Positions 6,467 through 15,725 of a stretch of 64,000 nt of DNA are shown piece by piece. Origin of the DNA: JABDJL01 sp963664065 (GTDB lineage: Bacteria; Pseudomonadota; Gammaproteobacteria; Xanthomonadales; SZUA-36); NCBI GenBank assembly GCA_963664065.1, contig OY760942.1:1674001-1738000 (forward strand), written 5' to 3'. A model generated the notes under the pieces. It was given only the letters and a program-made list of their open reading frames with translations. It was not told where the DNA came from and did no database searches. The translations under genes were made by a program, and so were the position numbers. Position 1 is the stretch's first letter; each line of letters begins with the position of its first letter.

Positions 6467-7978
6467 TTATTCCTTTTTCTTCTCCAGTTCAGCGCCGATC
6501 CGCAAGACGCCATCAATAAGCGCATCAAAGTCGGAACGCCGGCTGCGATGATTGGTTATGGCAACGCGGATGGAAAAACGGCCCTTGAGCCGGGTTGAAG
6601 AAGGTGATGCAACGCCCCGTGTTTGCAAGAGCTGTAATAAGGACTGATTTAGCCCATCCAGCATTGCGTCATCAAGATTGTTGCCACGATAGCGAAAATT
6701 GACGATATTCAACGAGGTTTTCGCCAGCAATTCCAATTTTGGGTTGGCTTGTATGAGCCGGGTCAAATACGCGGCCTGGGCGATATTTTGATCTACCAGT
6801 CGACGGAATTTTTGCAGGCCCTCAGGCTTGATGCTGGTCCAGGCCCGCAGTGCTCTGAATGAGCGTGACAACTGTACCCCATAGGCAGAAAAGTCGGTTG
6901 GACCCGAAGCCACGCCAAGCTCAAATTGGGTCAGGTAATCCGGCGAAACTACGAATGTTTCCCGGTGCGCCTTCCGGTCGCGAACCAGCACACAACCGAT
7001 GTCATATTGCTGATACATCCACTTGTGCAAGTCAAAAGCCAGGGAATCGGCCAATTCCAGTCTGTTGACCAGGTGTTGATGCGTTCCCGAAATGCGCGCC
7101 ATGGCGCCAAAAGCCCCGTCCACGTGCAGCCACAGGTTCTCTAGTTTGCAAATATTGGCCAAGCTGTCTAATGGATCCATGGCACCGGTATTGACAATAC
7201 CGGCATTGGCAATGATGCATACAGGCCTGAAGCCAGCACGATGGTCGTCGCGGATCTGTGTCTTCAGCATTTCGAGATTGATGGTGTAATCATCCAGCAC
7301 CGGGATCGTCACCAGGGATTCATTGCCAAGGCCCAACAGATCGATCGCTTTGCGAATCGAGGAATGGGTTTCGCGGGAGGCGTAGTAGCGCAACCGCGGT
7401 TGATCCTTTGGCGTCGCGCCCAGGGTACGCACGTCGAAGCCGGCCATCTTGTTGCGAGCGACCGCCAGGCCGACCAGGTTTGCCATCGAGCCACCGCTTA
7501 CCAGCAGGCCGCTTGCTGTTTGTGGCAGACCAAACATAGATTTGAGCCAATCCAGTAACTCCAACTCAACATACGTGGGCACCGCTTCATCGAAGCCCAG
7601 GTTGCAGGAGTTCATAGCAGAAATAACGATATCGGCGAGCAGTGCCTGAGGGGTGCCGGTGCCGCCGACCCAACTCCAGAAGCGAGGGTGTATGTTACCG
7701 GTAGGGTAGGGCAGAATGTGTTCTGTGATTTCCGCGTAGGTCTTCTCCAAACCAATACCGTGTTCTGGCAAGCCCTGGCTCAGGTGCTGCTTGCTGTCTG
7801 CCGGAATTTCCCGGAATGAGGGCCGCTCCCGAACGCTGCTCAGGTAAGCGATCATATCGTCCAGTGCGCGATGCGCCAGATTGGCAAATTGCTTCCAATC
7901 GGCGGGGTCGAAAGTTTCCTCTAATTCGCTATCGGTTTGGTCAGCCTCAATAATTTCTGCCGGTGATTCCAACATCAC
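6467..7978 (-). CDS. PLP-dependent group II amino-acid decarboxylase (aromatic-L-amino-acid/glutamate decarboxylase type)
   Basis: 503 residues, full length for the family. It carries the group II pattern: HPRFWSWVGGTGTP near residue 98, SGGSMANL in the cofactor region, the Asp of LHVDGAFG that contacts the pyridine nitrogen, and the Schiff-base lysine in FDLHKWMYQQYDIG. Members remove the alpha-carboxylate of aromatic amino acids or related substrates to give amines; the exact substrate is not predictable here. The alpha/beta hydrolase gene follows 73 bases downstream on the same strand. Confidence 0.9.
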   Translation of the reverse strand: MMLESPAEIIEADQTDSELEETFDPADWKQFANLAHRALDDMIAYLSSVRERPSFREIPADSKQHLSQGLPEHGIGLEKTYAEITEHILPYPTGNIHPRFWSWVGGTGTPQALLADIVISAMNSCNLGFDEAVPTYVELELLDWLKSMFGLPQTASGLLVSGGSMANLVGLAVARNKMAGFDVRTLGATPKDQPRLRYYASRETHSSIRKAIDLLGLGNESLVTIPVLDDYTINLEMLKTQIRDDHRAGFRPVCIIANAGIVNTGAMDPLDSLANICKLENLWLHVDGAFGAMARISGTHQHLVNRLELADSLAFDLHKWMYQQYDIGCVLVRDRKAHRETFVVSPDYLTQFELGVASGPTDFSAYGVQLSRSFRALRAWTSIKPEGLQKFRRLVDQNIAQAAYLTRLIQANPKLELLAKTSLNIVNFRYRGNNLDDAMLDGLNQSLLQLLQTRGVASPSSTRLKGRFSIRVAITNHRSRRSDFDALIDGVLRIGAELEKKKE

Positions 7979-8164
7979 TGCGCTCCCGGATGAACTCGTC
8001 TGTTCAGGATACGCAATACAAAAACACTTTACAGATACAGATTTTGGCGATTCTTACCTGCACAGTTTTCTTTCCAGGCAAGCCTTCTTGGATAAAAGAA
8101 GCGGTTCCAGCATTGATTCAAAAAAGGGGCCGGATTGAATCTGGTCCCTTTGGGAGCGTCAGTT

Positions 8165-8479
8165 TTACATGTCAATTGCTTCTGCAACTTCCACAGACCC
8201 GCCAGCAGAAAGTATCGGGCAACCTTTGGCCTTGGCCAATGCGTCATCAAGGTCTGAAGATTCAACCAGGCTGTAGCCACTGGCAGGGTTTGCGCCGCCA
8301 TTGTCTACAACCGAACCATCACTTTGTACCGTCGATGACATTCCTACAGGGTTACCGCCATCAACTACTGCATTACCCATCGATCCAAACCACTGACCCC
8401 AGGTATCCATGACTTCTGCGACTTCTTCCTGGGTTTCCGGGTGTTTACCACCGTGATATACAAATAAATACTTCGCCAT
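8165..8479 (-). CDS. YCII-family protein
   Basis: 104 residues with a strong ribosome site (AAGGAGC) before ATG 8479. The fold signature of YCII/DGPF proteins is visible: MAKYLFVYHGGK at the start, WGQWFGSMG in the helix, VVDGGNPVG, and a C-terminal SGYSLVESSDLDDALAKAKG. Such proteins form ferredoxin-like dimers; most have no assigned reaction. It is divergent from the PucR-type regulator gene across 189 bases, so that regulator may control it. Confidence 0.85.
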   Translation of the reverse strand: MAKYLFVYHGGKHPETQEEVAEVMDTWGQWFGSMGNAVVDGGNPVGMSSTVQSDGSVVDNGGANPASGYSLVESSDLDDALAKAKGCPILSAGGSVEVAEAIDM

Positions 8480-8668
8480 TTTGTAAGCTCCTTCAAGTAA
8501 ATGTTATTAATACAGGCCAATTTCCAGAACCTGCGCATCGAAATTAATCGCCCTATCTGATTTGTCTGAAACCGATGAATTAGAGGTTATCACCATAAAT
8601 AATGACTTACATCGGTTAAAATACTGACATACTGGCCAATTAAATGTGGATACTGCACAATAGTAAAT

Positions 8669-9955
8669 ATGAATTTCTATCTTGAAGAATCCTTAAATGA
8701 GGTCTTGCGCCGTTTTCGGGAATATCCAGCGCTGCCTTCTTTTATTTGGTTCCTGGAGGAGCATGTTCCTGACATCAATACGGAATTGCAAAACACAATT
8801 CTTGCTGAAATATTGGCATTTACAGATTCAGGGAATCCTGAAATTCTCCCGGAACTGGAACTTGATATCGCTGGACACACAGCTGAAATTATTCGATTAC
8901 TCAAGGGCGGCAGACCCGGAGAATTCAGATTTGTACTGAAGAGTGCCGAACGCCGGGCTGCACATCGATTCCCATTGGAAGCCACGTTTCACGCCTATCG
9001 ATGCGGTCACAGGATTTATTCACGATGGTTGCGTGCAGCACACCTGGAAACCACTCCAGGCTCCGAGCGGGCAGGGGACTGTATAGGGGTGATTGCTGAT
9101 TTCACCATGGAGTATACGGATGCAATAAGCACCAATGCGACTCATGCTTACCTGGCTCATCGGCAATTAGTCGCTGATGTGGCGGGTGATCAAAGAACGC
9201 AACTGCTCAATATCCTGCTGGATGGTTACGACGAGTCAGACGGCCGTGTGGCCAGGATATTGCGTAGCGCCGGCTATCTTGACAGCCGGCAGTCATTTTG
9301 CGTCGCTTTGGCTCAGCCTGTTGAACCTACCGAGATGCTTAACCCCTTGCGGGCACTTCGCCTGGTTGATGCCATCGAAGAGGTGCTGCTCGGAACAGCA
9401 GCACGGCGCATTGTTGAAATTCGTGATAACCGCGTGACCATTATTTTTTCTCATGCCCGGCGCGCATCCGGTTGGACGGCGCCACGGACCACTCTGGCTG
9501 AACAAATCACGCCCAGACTGTTCCTGGTCGGAAATGCGGCGCTCATTGGTGTCAGCAACGATGTCCCTTCAACTTCGCAAATTCCTACAGCGTACAAGGA
9601 AGCATTATTGGCGCTTGAACTTGCAGATGTCAGGCATCGGGTGATGCAATTTTCAGAGATCCCTGCACGTCGACTAAGCCTGCATTTTGCACGTGCGGAG
9701 CTACAACATGTTTTGCCGGCCTGGGCGCATGGGTATTTCCAGCTTGACAAAAAAGCGAAAGGCGGAATGACGGCCACGTTAGAGGCTTATGCAAATGCCG
9801 ATATGAACGTATTAAAGGCAGCGAAAATTCTTTCCGTACACCCCAATACCATGTATTCAAGGTTTCAGAGGATTTTTGACGTCACCGGACTTGACGCAAA
9901 AAGTTTCAGTGCTCTGAACGAAATACTGATCGTTGCTGAATGTAATGGTCACTAA
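8669..9955 (+). CDS. PucR/CdaR-type helix-turn-helix transcriptional regulator
   Basis: 428 residues. The N-terminal half is an all-helical sensor region (LPSFIWFLEEHVPDINTELQ ... RRAAHRFPLEATFHAYR). The middle resembles the degenerate GGDEF-like domain of CdaR/PucR regulators, and the end is a PucR-type C-terminal HTH: LEAYANADMNVLKAAKILSV followed by HPNTMYSRFQRIFDVTGLD. Regulators of this class usually sense a small metabolite and control purine, carbohydrate or amine catabolism. The divergent YCII gene is the nearest candidate target. Confidence 0.8.
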   Translation: MNFYLEESLNEVLRRFREYPALPSFIWFLEEHVPDINTELQNTILAEILAFTDSGNPEILPELELDIAGHTAEIIRLLKGGRPGEFRFVLKSAERRAAHRFPLEATFHAYRCGHRIYSRWLRAAHLETTPGSERAGDCIGVIADFTMEYTDAISTNATHAYLAHRQLVADVAGDQRTQLLNILLDGYDESDGRVARILRSAGYLDSRQSFCVALAQPVEPTEMLNPLRALRLVDAIEEVLLGTAARRIVEIRDNRVTIIFSHARRASGWTAPRTTLAEQITPRLFLVGNAALIGVSNDVPSTSQIPTAYKEALLALELADVRHRVMQFSEIPARRLSLHFARAELQHVLPAWAHGYFQLDKKAKGGMTATLEAYANADMNVLKAAKILSVHPNTMYSRFQRIFDVTGLDAKSFSALNEILIVAECNGH

Positions 9956-10018
9956 TCGCTAAGGTGTTTTATCCTTAAGCAGATCAACCCACCGCAAACA
10001 AAAACCCGAGATTCACCC

Positions 10019-10585
10019 ATGAAAGCATTGACGGTTTACTGCGCATCTTCAGATGGCATCGACAATACCTACCGGGCCGCCGCGGCGCGCGTTGGCGAAA
10101 CGCTGGCCGAGCGTAACATCACGCTGGTCTTCGGAGGTGGACGCGTCGGGCTGATGGGTGAAGTGGCACGTGCCGTGCGCCGAAAAGGCGGTCGCGTGGT
10201 GGGTGTTATCACCCAGTTCCTCATGGATATCGAACAGGGCGATCCGGACTGCGATGAGTTGATCGTGGTCGAGACCATGCGCGAGCGCAAGCGCATATTG
10301 GTCGAGCGCAGCGATGGTTTCCTGGTTCTGCCGGGTGGCATCGGAACCTTCGAGGAATTCTTCGAGACCCTGGTAGGACGGCAACTTCGTGAGCACAACA
10401 AGCCGATCGGCATTATCAACACCGACGACTTTTACCGGCCGTTATTGGATTTGTTCGACCATGGCGAGGAGACGAACTTCATCCGGCCCGGTATCCGCGA
10501 TCTGTTCGTGGTTGGCGATGATGCCGGTAATGTGATCGACGCCCTGGCCAGGATTCCTGCCAATGCGGGTCCGAAATTGTCCTGA
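10019..10585 (+). CDS. LOG-family protein (TIGR00730 type, nucleotide 5'-monophosphate phosphoribohydrolase)
   Basis: 188 residues. The diagnostic LOG motif is LPGGIGTFEEFFE near residue 102, with the Rossmann-like start LTVYCASSDGID and FGGGRVGLMGEVA. The family cleaves the N-glycosidic bond of nucleoside 5'-monophosphates (cytokinin-activating in plants and pathogens, purine nucleotides in other bacteria). Length and motif are complete. An IS3-family copy begins 74 bases downstream, so its original downstream neighbours may have been lost. Confidence 0.9.
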   Translation: MKALTVYCASSDGIDNTYRAAAARVGETLAERNITLVFGGGRVGLMGEVARAVRRKGGRVVGVITQFLMDIEQGDPDCDELIVVETMRERKRILVERSDGFLVLPGGIGTFEEFFETLVGRQLREHNKPIGIINTDDFYRPLLDLFDHGEETNFIRPGIRDLFVVGDDAGNVIDALARIPANAGPKLS

Positions 10586-10733
10586 AATGATCCCTGGCTG
10601 CACAACCAACTTAGAGTTGTCCGGCCGCATCAGTACCCAGTATTGATTTTTAGTCGACTGTACGTCGTCAGAGCATATGGGACCACTTGAGCCTTTTTCT
10701 AAGAGACACTTTTCTGCCCATGCTTTCTCCAGT

Positions 10734-11711
10734 CTAGCCTGCTAACCGCAGGTTTTGTATTTTCCTTTGCGTTAACGTTCTGGCTTTGATCATTGACCGT
10801 CGGTCCAGGATGTCGTTTCTTCTTCCGTTATACACATCAGCCGGCGTCACGTTATCCAGTGATTCGTGATACCGCTCATGGTTGTAATGAGCCACCCACT
10901 GAGCAATGGCACTTTCCAGTTCCCACGGGAAGTAATAATTCTCCAGCTTGACCACGTTTTTCATCGAACGGTGGTAGCGTTCGATCTTGCCCTGGGTCAT
11001 CGGGTGGTACGGTGCTCCCCGGGTGTGCTTCATGTCTTGATCCTGCAACCATTCCCTGAGTTCTTTTGAGATATAGCAGGGGCCGTTGTCAGACAGTAAC
11101 CTGGGCTTGTGATGCACCCTGACTTCGGTGAGCCCTGTGGCTTTCAGAGCATCTTCCAGAGTATCGGTGACATCATGCGCCGCCATCGTGGTCGTCAACC
11201 GCCAGCTGATGATGTAACGGGAATAGTCATCCAGGATCGTCGACAGGAAGTACCAGCCCCAGCCCACCACCCGGAAGTAGGTAAAGTCTGTCTGCCACAG
11301 TTCATGTACACGCCGTGTCGGATGCTGGAACGCATCGGCTGCGCTCATCACTATGAACTGTGGGCTGGTAACCAGGTCATGGGCCTTGAGGATGCGATAG
11401 ACACTGGACTCCGAGATAAAGTACTCATGGGTATCAGTAAGATGCCAGGCCAGTTCCCGGGGTGTCAGCTCCGGTTGTTCCAGGGCCACATCAACAACCA
11501 GTTCCCGTACCGACTCGGGGATCTTGTTCCAGTGCTGACGTGATGCCCTGCTGTGGTTCTGCAAGCCATCAGGGCCATCGCGTTCATAAGCCTGATACCA
11601 ACGGTAGAAACTGCTGCGACTGACGTTGATCTCGACCAGAGTCCTGCGCACGGATAACTCCGAGTCTTCCACCAGGCGGATAATGGCCAGCTTTTCAGAT
11701 GCGCTGTACAT
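10734..11711 (-). CDS. IS3-family transposase OrfB, copy 2
   Basis: 325 residues, identical in protein sequence to OrfB of copy 1, with all three DDE residues. ATG 11711 lies 23 bases after the orfA TAG stop. Confidence 0.95.
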   Translation of the reverse strand: MYSASEKLAIIRLVEDSELSVRRTLVEINVSRSSFYRWYQAYERDGPDGLQNHSRASRQHWNKIPESVRELVVDVALEQPELTPRELAWHLTDTHEYFISESSVYRILKAHDLVTSPQFIVMSAADAFQHPTRRVHELWQTDFTYFRVVGWGWYFLSTILDDYSRYIISWRLTTTMAAHDVTDTLEDALKATGLTEVRVHHKPRLLSDNGPCYISKELREWLQDQDMKHTRGAPYHPMTQGKIERYHRSMKNVVKLENYYFPWELESAIAQWVAHYNHERYHESLDNVTPADVYNGRRNDILDRRSMIKARTLTQRKIQNLRLAG

Positions 11712-11734
11712 CAGTCTTCGTCCAATGTCACACC

Positions 11735-12073
11735 CTACCCAGTGAGACTTTTTTTAAGCCAGTCATTGCGCAGGTACAGTTCGGCAACCGCTTGCTTGAG
11801 GGTGGTATTTTCTTTTCTGAGACCAACCACTTCATCGCTGTTGGCTTCTCTGACGGTATCTCCTGACAGGCGCTTTTTACCGGCCTCCAGAAAATCCTTG
11901 CTCCAGCGGTAATACAGATTGTTGTTAATACCTTCCTGGCGACACAGTTCAGCGATCGAGCTTTCACCGCGCAATCCATCCAGTACGATACGGATCTTTT
12001 CCTCTGACGAGAACTTGCGACGGGTATTGCGGCGGATCTCCTTGACCCGTTTGGTGGTGTTTGACATGCTCAT
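11735..12073 (-). CDS. IS3-family transposase OrfA, copy 2 (112 residues)
   Basis: Same HTH plus coiled-coil protein as copy 1, ending at TAG where copy 1 has CAG. The A7G slippage run near the 3' end is preserved. Confidence 0.9.
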   Translation of the reverse strand: MSMSNTTKRVKEIRRNTRRKFSSEEKIRIVLDGLRGESSIAELCRQEGINNNLYYRWSKDFLEAGKKRLSGDTVREANSDEVVGLRKENTTLKQAVAELYLRNDWLKKSLTG

Positions 12074-12162
12074 ATTGAGACTCCTCTGCTTCAGGTTAAA
12101 AATAGCAGAAGTGTCTCTTAGTTAAAGCAGTTGATTGGCCCCATATGGGCTGACGTCACACA

Positions 12163-12510
12163 GGCATAGCGTTTACCCGTGAAGGACCATCCGCTGTCGA
12201 TATCAGGTAGTTCCACTTCGATTTTGGCAATGTCACCAACCCTGGTTTCAATGCTGGACTCATCCAGCCATTCCTCTTTCGAAGCACAGACGGTTCCCTT
12301 GATAACAGCTTCATCCGTACCGGTTTCACCGGTGATTGAAAGACGCCCGGCACCGGCAATTACCGTCAAAGTCTCACTGGATGACAAATCCAGTGTCGTG
12401 TCGATCTTCTTGTCAAACTTGCAGTCCTCTGCATGCGCCCCGGCTGGGAACAGCAGCAGTAAAATAAGCCTGGCCAGCAATACTGTTAATTTCCGCACAA
12501 CTCTCTCCAT
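12163..12510 (-). pseudogene. N-terminal part of a secreted DUF4097-like (adhesin-type) protein, cut by IS
   Basis: ATG 12510 opens a signal peptide (KLTVLLARLILLLLFPAGAHA, cleavage likely at AHA-E). About 90 mature residues follow: ETLTVIAGAGRLSITGETG, CASKEEWLDES, a strand pattern typical of the repetitive beta-structure of DUF4097/adhesin-like exported proteins. The frame enters the left end of IS copy 2 after WSFTGKRYA, so the C-terminal part is missing; I find no matching other half in the window. Confidence 0.6.
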
Positions 12511-12709
12511 TTTTATCCGTAACCTATAAGACGATGCAAGAATGAAGCCAGTTACTTTTTCCGCCTGAACACGGCGACCTTGCTGAGCTTATCAGCGAAA
12601 CACGACATTTCAGCAGGCTTGAGCGTGGCGAAACGAACCGAGTCTTGGTGAATCTGACGGAATTTTCTTGATAAAAAGTCTAGTTACCTAATCTTTATGT
12701 AAATAAGAC

Positions 12710-12738
12710 TTGACATAGATAAATGTCGTACTTATCAT
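12710..12738 (+). promoter_or_regulatory. promoter with overlapping inverted repeat (possible autoregulation)
   Basis: TTGACA (12710-12715), a 17-base spacer and TATCAT (12733-12738) make a near-consensus sigma-70 promoter 42 bases before the membrane-protein ATG. GACAT (12712-12716) and ATGTC (12723-12727) form an inverted repeat with a 6-base centre lying over the -35 and spacer, a natural operator position. The XRE regulator encoded in the same transcript (13199) is the obvious candidate ligand; that link is inference. Confidence 0.65.
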
Positions 12739-12779
12739 ATATAAAATAAACTTTACTTAATGACAAAGGGAATAGACAT

Positions 12780-13202
12780 ATGAACAAAGAGATATCCAAG
12801 TCCAGTGACTGGACGGAAAAAACCAGGAAGAACACCCTGCTTCTCGGGTACTGGACAAGTGCATGGGTTGCGACGATGGCACTGGCAACTTTTGGCCCTA
12901 TATTTATCTGGAATTCCAATACTTTGCTTACAATTCTCGCAGTACTTGTAAACCTTGGCCTTGGCCTTGGAATGATATTGGCCAACAAGCGACACCTGAA
13001 AGGTCTGGATGAACTGCAGCAAAAAATCCAGCTCGAGGGCATGGCCTTATCACTGGGCGTTGGATTGGTGTGTGGCCTCAGTTATTCAGTACTGGACAAT
13101 ACCAATCTCATTGCCTTCGATGCAGAAATTTCACACCTGGTAATTTTGATGGGCCTTACCTATCTTGCCGGAGTTTTCTTTGGCCAAAGGCGGTACCGAT
13201 GA
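12780..13202 (+). CDS. four-helix membrane protein paired with an XRE regulator
   Basis: 140 residues. After a charged N-terminus (MNKEISKSSDWTEKTRKN) come hydrophobic segments around residues 22-45, 45-62, 90-107 and 116-133, with an amphipathic stretch ANKRHLKGLDELQQKIQLEG between the second and third. The stop overlaps the start of the regulator gene (ATGA), so the two are translationally coupled. Small membrane protein plus YozG-like XRE pairs are widespread, but their role is poorly known. A strong promoter lies just upstream. Confidence 0.75.
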   Translation: MNKEISKSSDWTEKTRKNTLLLGYWTSAWVATMALATFGPIFIWNSNTLLTILAVLVNLGLGLGMILANKRHLKGLDELQQKIQLEGMALSLGVGLVCGLSYSVLDNTNLIAFDAEISHLVILMGLTYLAGVFFGQRRYR

Positions 13203-13399
13203 AAAACCGTCTGAAAGTACTTCGTGCAGAACGGGATTGGACCCAGGCCCAACTGGCTATCGCTCTGGAGGTGTCACGCCAGACGATCAATGCCATTGAG
13301 ACAGGAAAATTCGATCCCAGCTTGCCTCTTGCCTTTAAAGCCGCCCGGCTTTTTGAATCATCAATCGAAGATATTTTTCAAGACGAAATGGTATCTTGA
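13199..13399 (+). CDS. small XRE-family HTH transcriptional regulator
   Basis: 66 residues from ATG 13199, overlapping the preceding stop by four bases; upstream in-frame codons lie inside the membrane-protein gene. The whole protein is one HTH domain: LKVLRAERDWTQAQLAIAL, then EVSRQTINAIETGKFDPSLP and ARLFESSIEDIFQ. This is the compact YozG/YgzD-like class that often regulates its own operon. The inverted repeat in the promoter at 12710 is a candidate operator. Confidence 0.85.
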   Translation: MKNRLKVLRAERDWTQAQLAIALEVSRQTINAIETGKFDPSLPLAFKAARLFESSIEDIFQDEMVS

Positions 13400-13523
13400 T
13401 TCATCTTTCACAAAAGAAGCAAGATTTGATTTGGTGTGTGACGTCAGCCCATATGGGGCCAATCAACTGCTTTAACTAAGAGACACTTCTGCTATTTTTA
13501 ACCTGAAGCAGAGGAGTCTCAAT

Positions 13524-13862
13524 ATGAGCATGTCAAACACCACCAAACGGGTCAAGGAGATCCGCCGCAATACCCGTCGCAAGTTCTCGTCAGAGGAAAA
13601 GATCCGTATCGTACTGGATGGATTGCGCGGTGAAAGCTCGATCGCTGAACTATGTCGCCAGGAAGGTATTAACAACAATCTGTATTACCGCTGGAGCAAG
13701 GATTTTCTGGAGGCCGGTAAAAAGCGCCTGTCAGGAGATACCGTCAGAGAAGCCAACAGCGATGAAGTGGTTGGTCTCAGAAAAGAAAATACCACCCTCA
13801 AGCAAGCGGTTGCCGAACTGTACCTGCGCAATGACTGGCTTAAAAAAAGTCTCACTGGGTAG
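13524..13862 (+). CDS. IS3-family transposase OrfA, copy 3 (112 residues)
   Basis: Same protein as the other OrfA copies, ending at TAG 13860-13862. One silent base change (CTATGT for CTGTGT) marks this copy. Confidence 0.9.
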   Translation: MSMSNTTKRVKEIRRNTRRKFSSEEKIRIVLDGLRGESSIAELCRQEGINNNLYYRWSKDFLEAGKKRLSGDTVREANSDEVVGLRKENTTLKQAVAELYLRNDWLKKSLTG

Positions 13863-13885
13863 GGTGTGACATTGGACGAAGACTG

Positions 13886-14863
13886 ATGTACAGCGCATCT
13901 GAAAAGCTGGCCATTATCCGCCTGGTGGAAGACTCGGAGTTATCCGTGCGCAGGACTCTGGTCGAGATCAACGTCAGTCGCAGCAGTTTCTACCGTTGGT
14001 ATCAGGCTTATGAACGCGATGGCCCTGATGGCTTGCAGAACCACAGCAGGGCATCACGTCAGCACTGGAACAAGATCCCCGAGTCGGTACGGGAACTGGT
14101 TGTTGATGTGGCCCTGGAACAACCGGAGCTGACACCCCGGGAACTGGCCTGGCATCTTACTGATACCCATGAGTACTTTATCTCGGAGTCCAGTGTCTAT
14201 CGCATCCTCAAGGCCCATGACCTGGTTACCAGCCCACAGTTCATAGTGATGAGCGCAGCCGATGCGTTCCAGCATCCGACACGGCGTGTACATGAACTGT
14301 GGCAGACAGACTTTACCTACTTCCGGGTGGTGGGCTGGGGCTGGTACTTCCTGTCGACGATCCTGGATGACTATTCCCGTTACATCATCAGCTGGCGGTT
14401 GACGACCACGATGGCGGCGCATGATGTCACCGATACTCTGGAAGATGCTCTGAAAGCCACAGGGCTCACCGAAGTCAGGGTGCATCACAAGCCCAGGTTA
14501 CTGTCTGACAACGGCCCCTGCTATATCTCAAAAGAACTCAGGGAATGGTTGCAGGATCAAGACATGAAGCACACCCGGGGAGCACCGTACCACCCGATGA
14601 CCCAGGGCAAGATCGAACGCTACCACCGTTCGATGAAAAACGTGGTCAAGCTGGAGAATTATTACTTCCCGTGGGAACTGGAAAGTGCCATTGCTCAGTG
14701 GGTGGCTCATTACAACCATGAGCGGTATCACGAATCACTGGATAACGTGACGCCGGCTGATGTGTATAACGGAAGAAGAAACGACATCCTGGACCGACGG
14801 TCAATGATCAAAGCCAGGACGTTAACGCAAAGGAAAATACAAAACCTGCGGTTAGCAGGCTAG
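13886..14863 (+). CDS. IS3-family transposase OrfB, copy 3
   Basis: 325 residues, identical to copy 1 OrfB with intact DDE residues. Confidence 0.95.
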   Translation: MYSASEKLAIIRLVEDSELSVRRTLVEINVSRSSFYRWYQAYERDGPDGLQNHSRASRQHWNKIPESVRELVVDVALEQPELTPRELAWHLTDTHEYFISESSVYRILKAHDLVTSPQFIVMSAADAFQHPTRRVHELWQTDFTYFRVVGWGWYFLSTILDDYSRYIISWRLTTTMAAHDVTDTLEDALKATGLTEVRVHHKPRLLSDNGPCYISKELREWLQDQDMKHTRGAPYHPMTQGKIERYHRSMKNVVKLENYYFPWELESAIAQWVAHYNHERYHESLDNVTPADVYNGRRNDILDRRSMIKARTLTQRKIQNLRLAG

Positions 14864-14938
14864 ACTGGAGAAAGTACGGGCAGAAAAGTGTCTCTTAGAA
14901 AAAGGCTCAAGTGGTCCCATATGCTCTGACGACGTACA

Positions 14939-15674
14939 GGCTGTTCTGATGAACTTCCAGAATGCGACGATGCTTGAGGGCGATTCGGATAATGTCGAGG
15001 CCTTGCATGCGCTGGGCATGCGCAGCTTTCAACTGACCTACAACTTTCGCAATCTTCTGGGCGACGGCTGCCTGGAACGCACTAATGCCGGCTTATCGGA
15101 CTTCGGTTTAGAGGTTGTTGAGCGTATGAACCACATCGGTGTCATGGTTGACCTGTCGCATTGCGGCCCTCAGACGACCCTCGACGGTATCGAATTCTCA
15201 ACGAGACCAGTGGGAATGACGCACACGATGTGCGCAGGAATACGCGAGCATCCACGCGCAAAGACAGATGAAGCCTTGCGTGCCTGTGCACGGAAGGGAG
15301 GAGTCACGGGTATCGCTGCCCTGGGGTATTTCATCGGGCCGGATCCGGGTGGGAAGACCACGATTGAACACTATGCAGACCATATTGAACACGCGGTAGC
15401 AGTTGCCGGCCATGAACACGTGGCCTTGTCCACCGACTTTCCGCCGCAGGGTATTTCACCCTGGGCAACCCGCGAGGAATGGTATGAGCCGCGGCTGGAA
15501 GCGTTTAAGCCAAGCTACGAGGTGCGCTGGCCGCCGTGGATTCCCGAACTCGATTCCACCGATCGTTTCCGCAACCTTTTGGAAGTGCTGGACGGCCGTG
15601 GCTGGAACGAGCGCAATCTCGAGCGCTTGCTCGGACAAAACTGGTTGCGGTTATTTGGCGAAACCATCGGCTAG
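14939..15674 (+). pseudogene. C-terminal part of an M19 (renal dipeptidase-like) peptidase, cut by IS
   Basis: The frame enters directly from the IS right end (AVLMNFQNATML...) and runs to TAG 15672-15674, about 244 residues. M19 signatures are present: LGMRSFQLTYNFRNLLGDGC, GLSDFGLEVVERMN, the metal-site region IGVMVDLSHCG, and HVALSTDFPPQG near the end. The N-terminal third, with the first His-x-Asp metal pair, is missing, so the product cannot be active. Membrane dipeptidases of this family split dipeptides, often D-amino-acid containing. Confidence 0.85.
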
Positions 15675-15725
15675 CCGATGAATGTGTCGTTAATTAATTT
15701 CTGCGAGGCAACGGAAGCCAAATGA

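Larger units (their letters stand above)
10659..12162 (-). mobile_element. IS3-family insertion sequence, complete copy 2
   Basis: 1504 bp, minus orientation, same element as at 1712. Flanking bases TCGAC (left) and GGCAT (right) show no target duplication. It shares the GCCAGAACG and AGCATGGG variants with copy 1 but has TAG at orfA codon 113. The right flank is a gene cut in mid-codon run (12163), and the left flank is non-coding. Together with copy 3 in the opposite orientation it brackets 1272 bp. Confidence 0.95.
13435..14938 (+). mobile_element. IS3-family insertion sequence, complete copy 3
   Basis: 1504 bp, plus orientation. Flanks TTTGG (left) and GGCTG (right) give no convincing target duplication. 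It belongs to the variant group with GCCAGGACG and AGTACGGG (shared with copy 4 and the fragment at 1320). The right flank is a dipeptidase gene that has lost its 5' half. Confidence 0.95.

Noticed and set aside
10659..14938. True composite transposon formed by IS copies 2 and 3
   Set aside because: No outer target duplication and a truncated gene at one inner edge; rearrangement explains it as well, so only the layout is reported.
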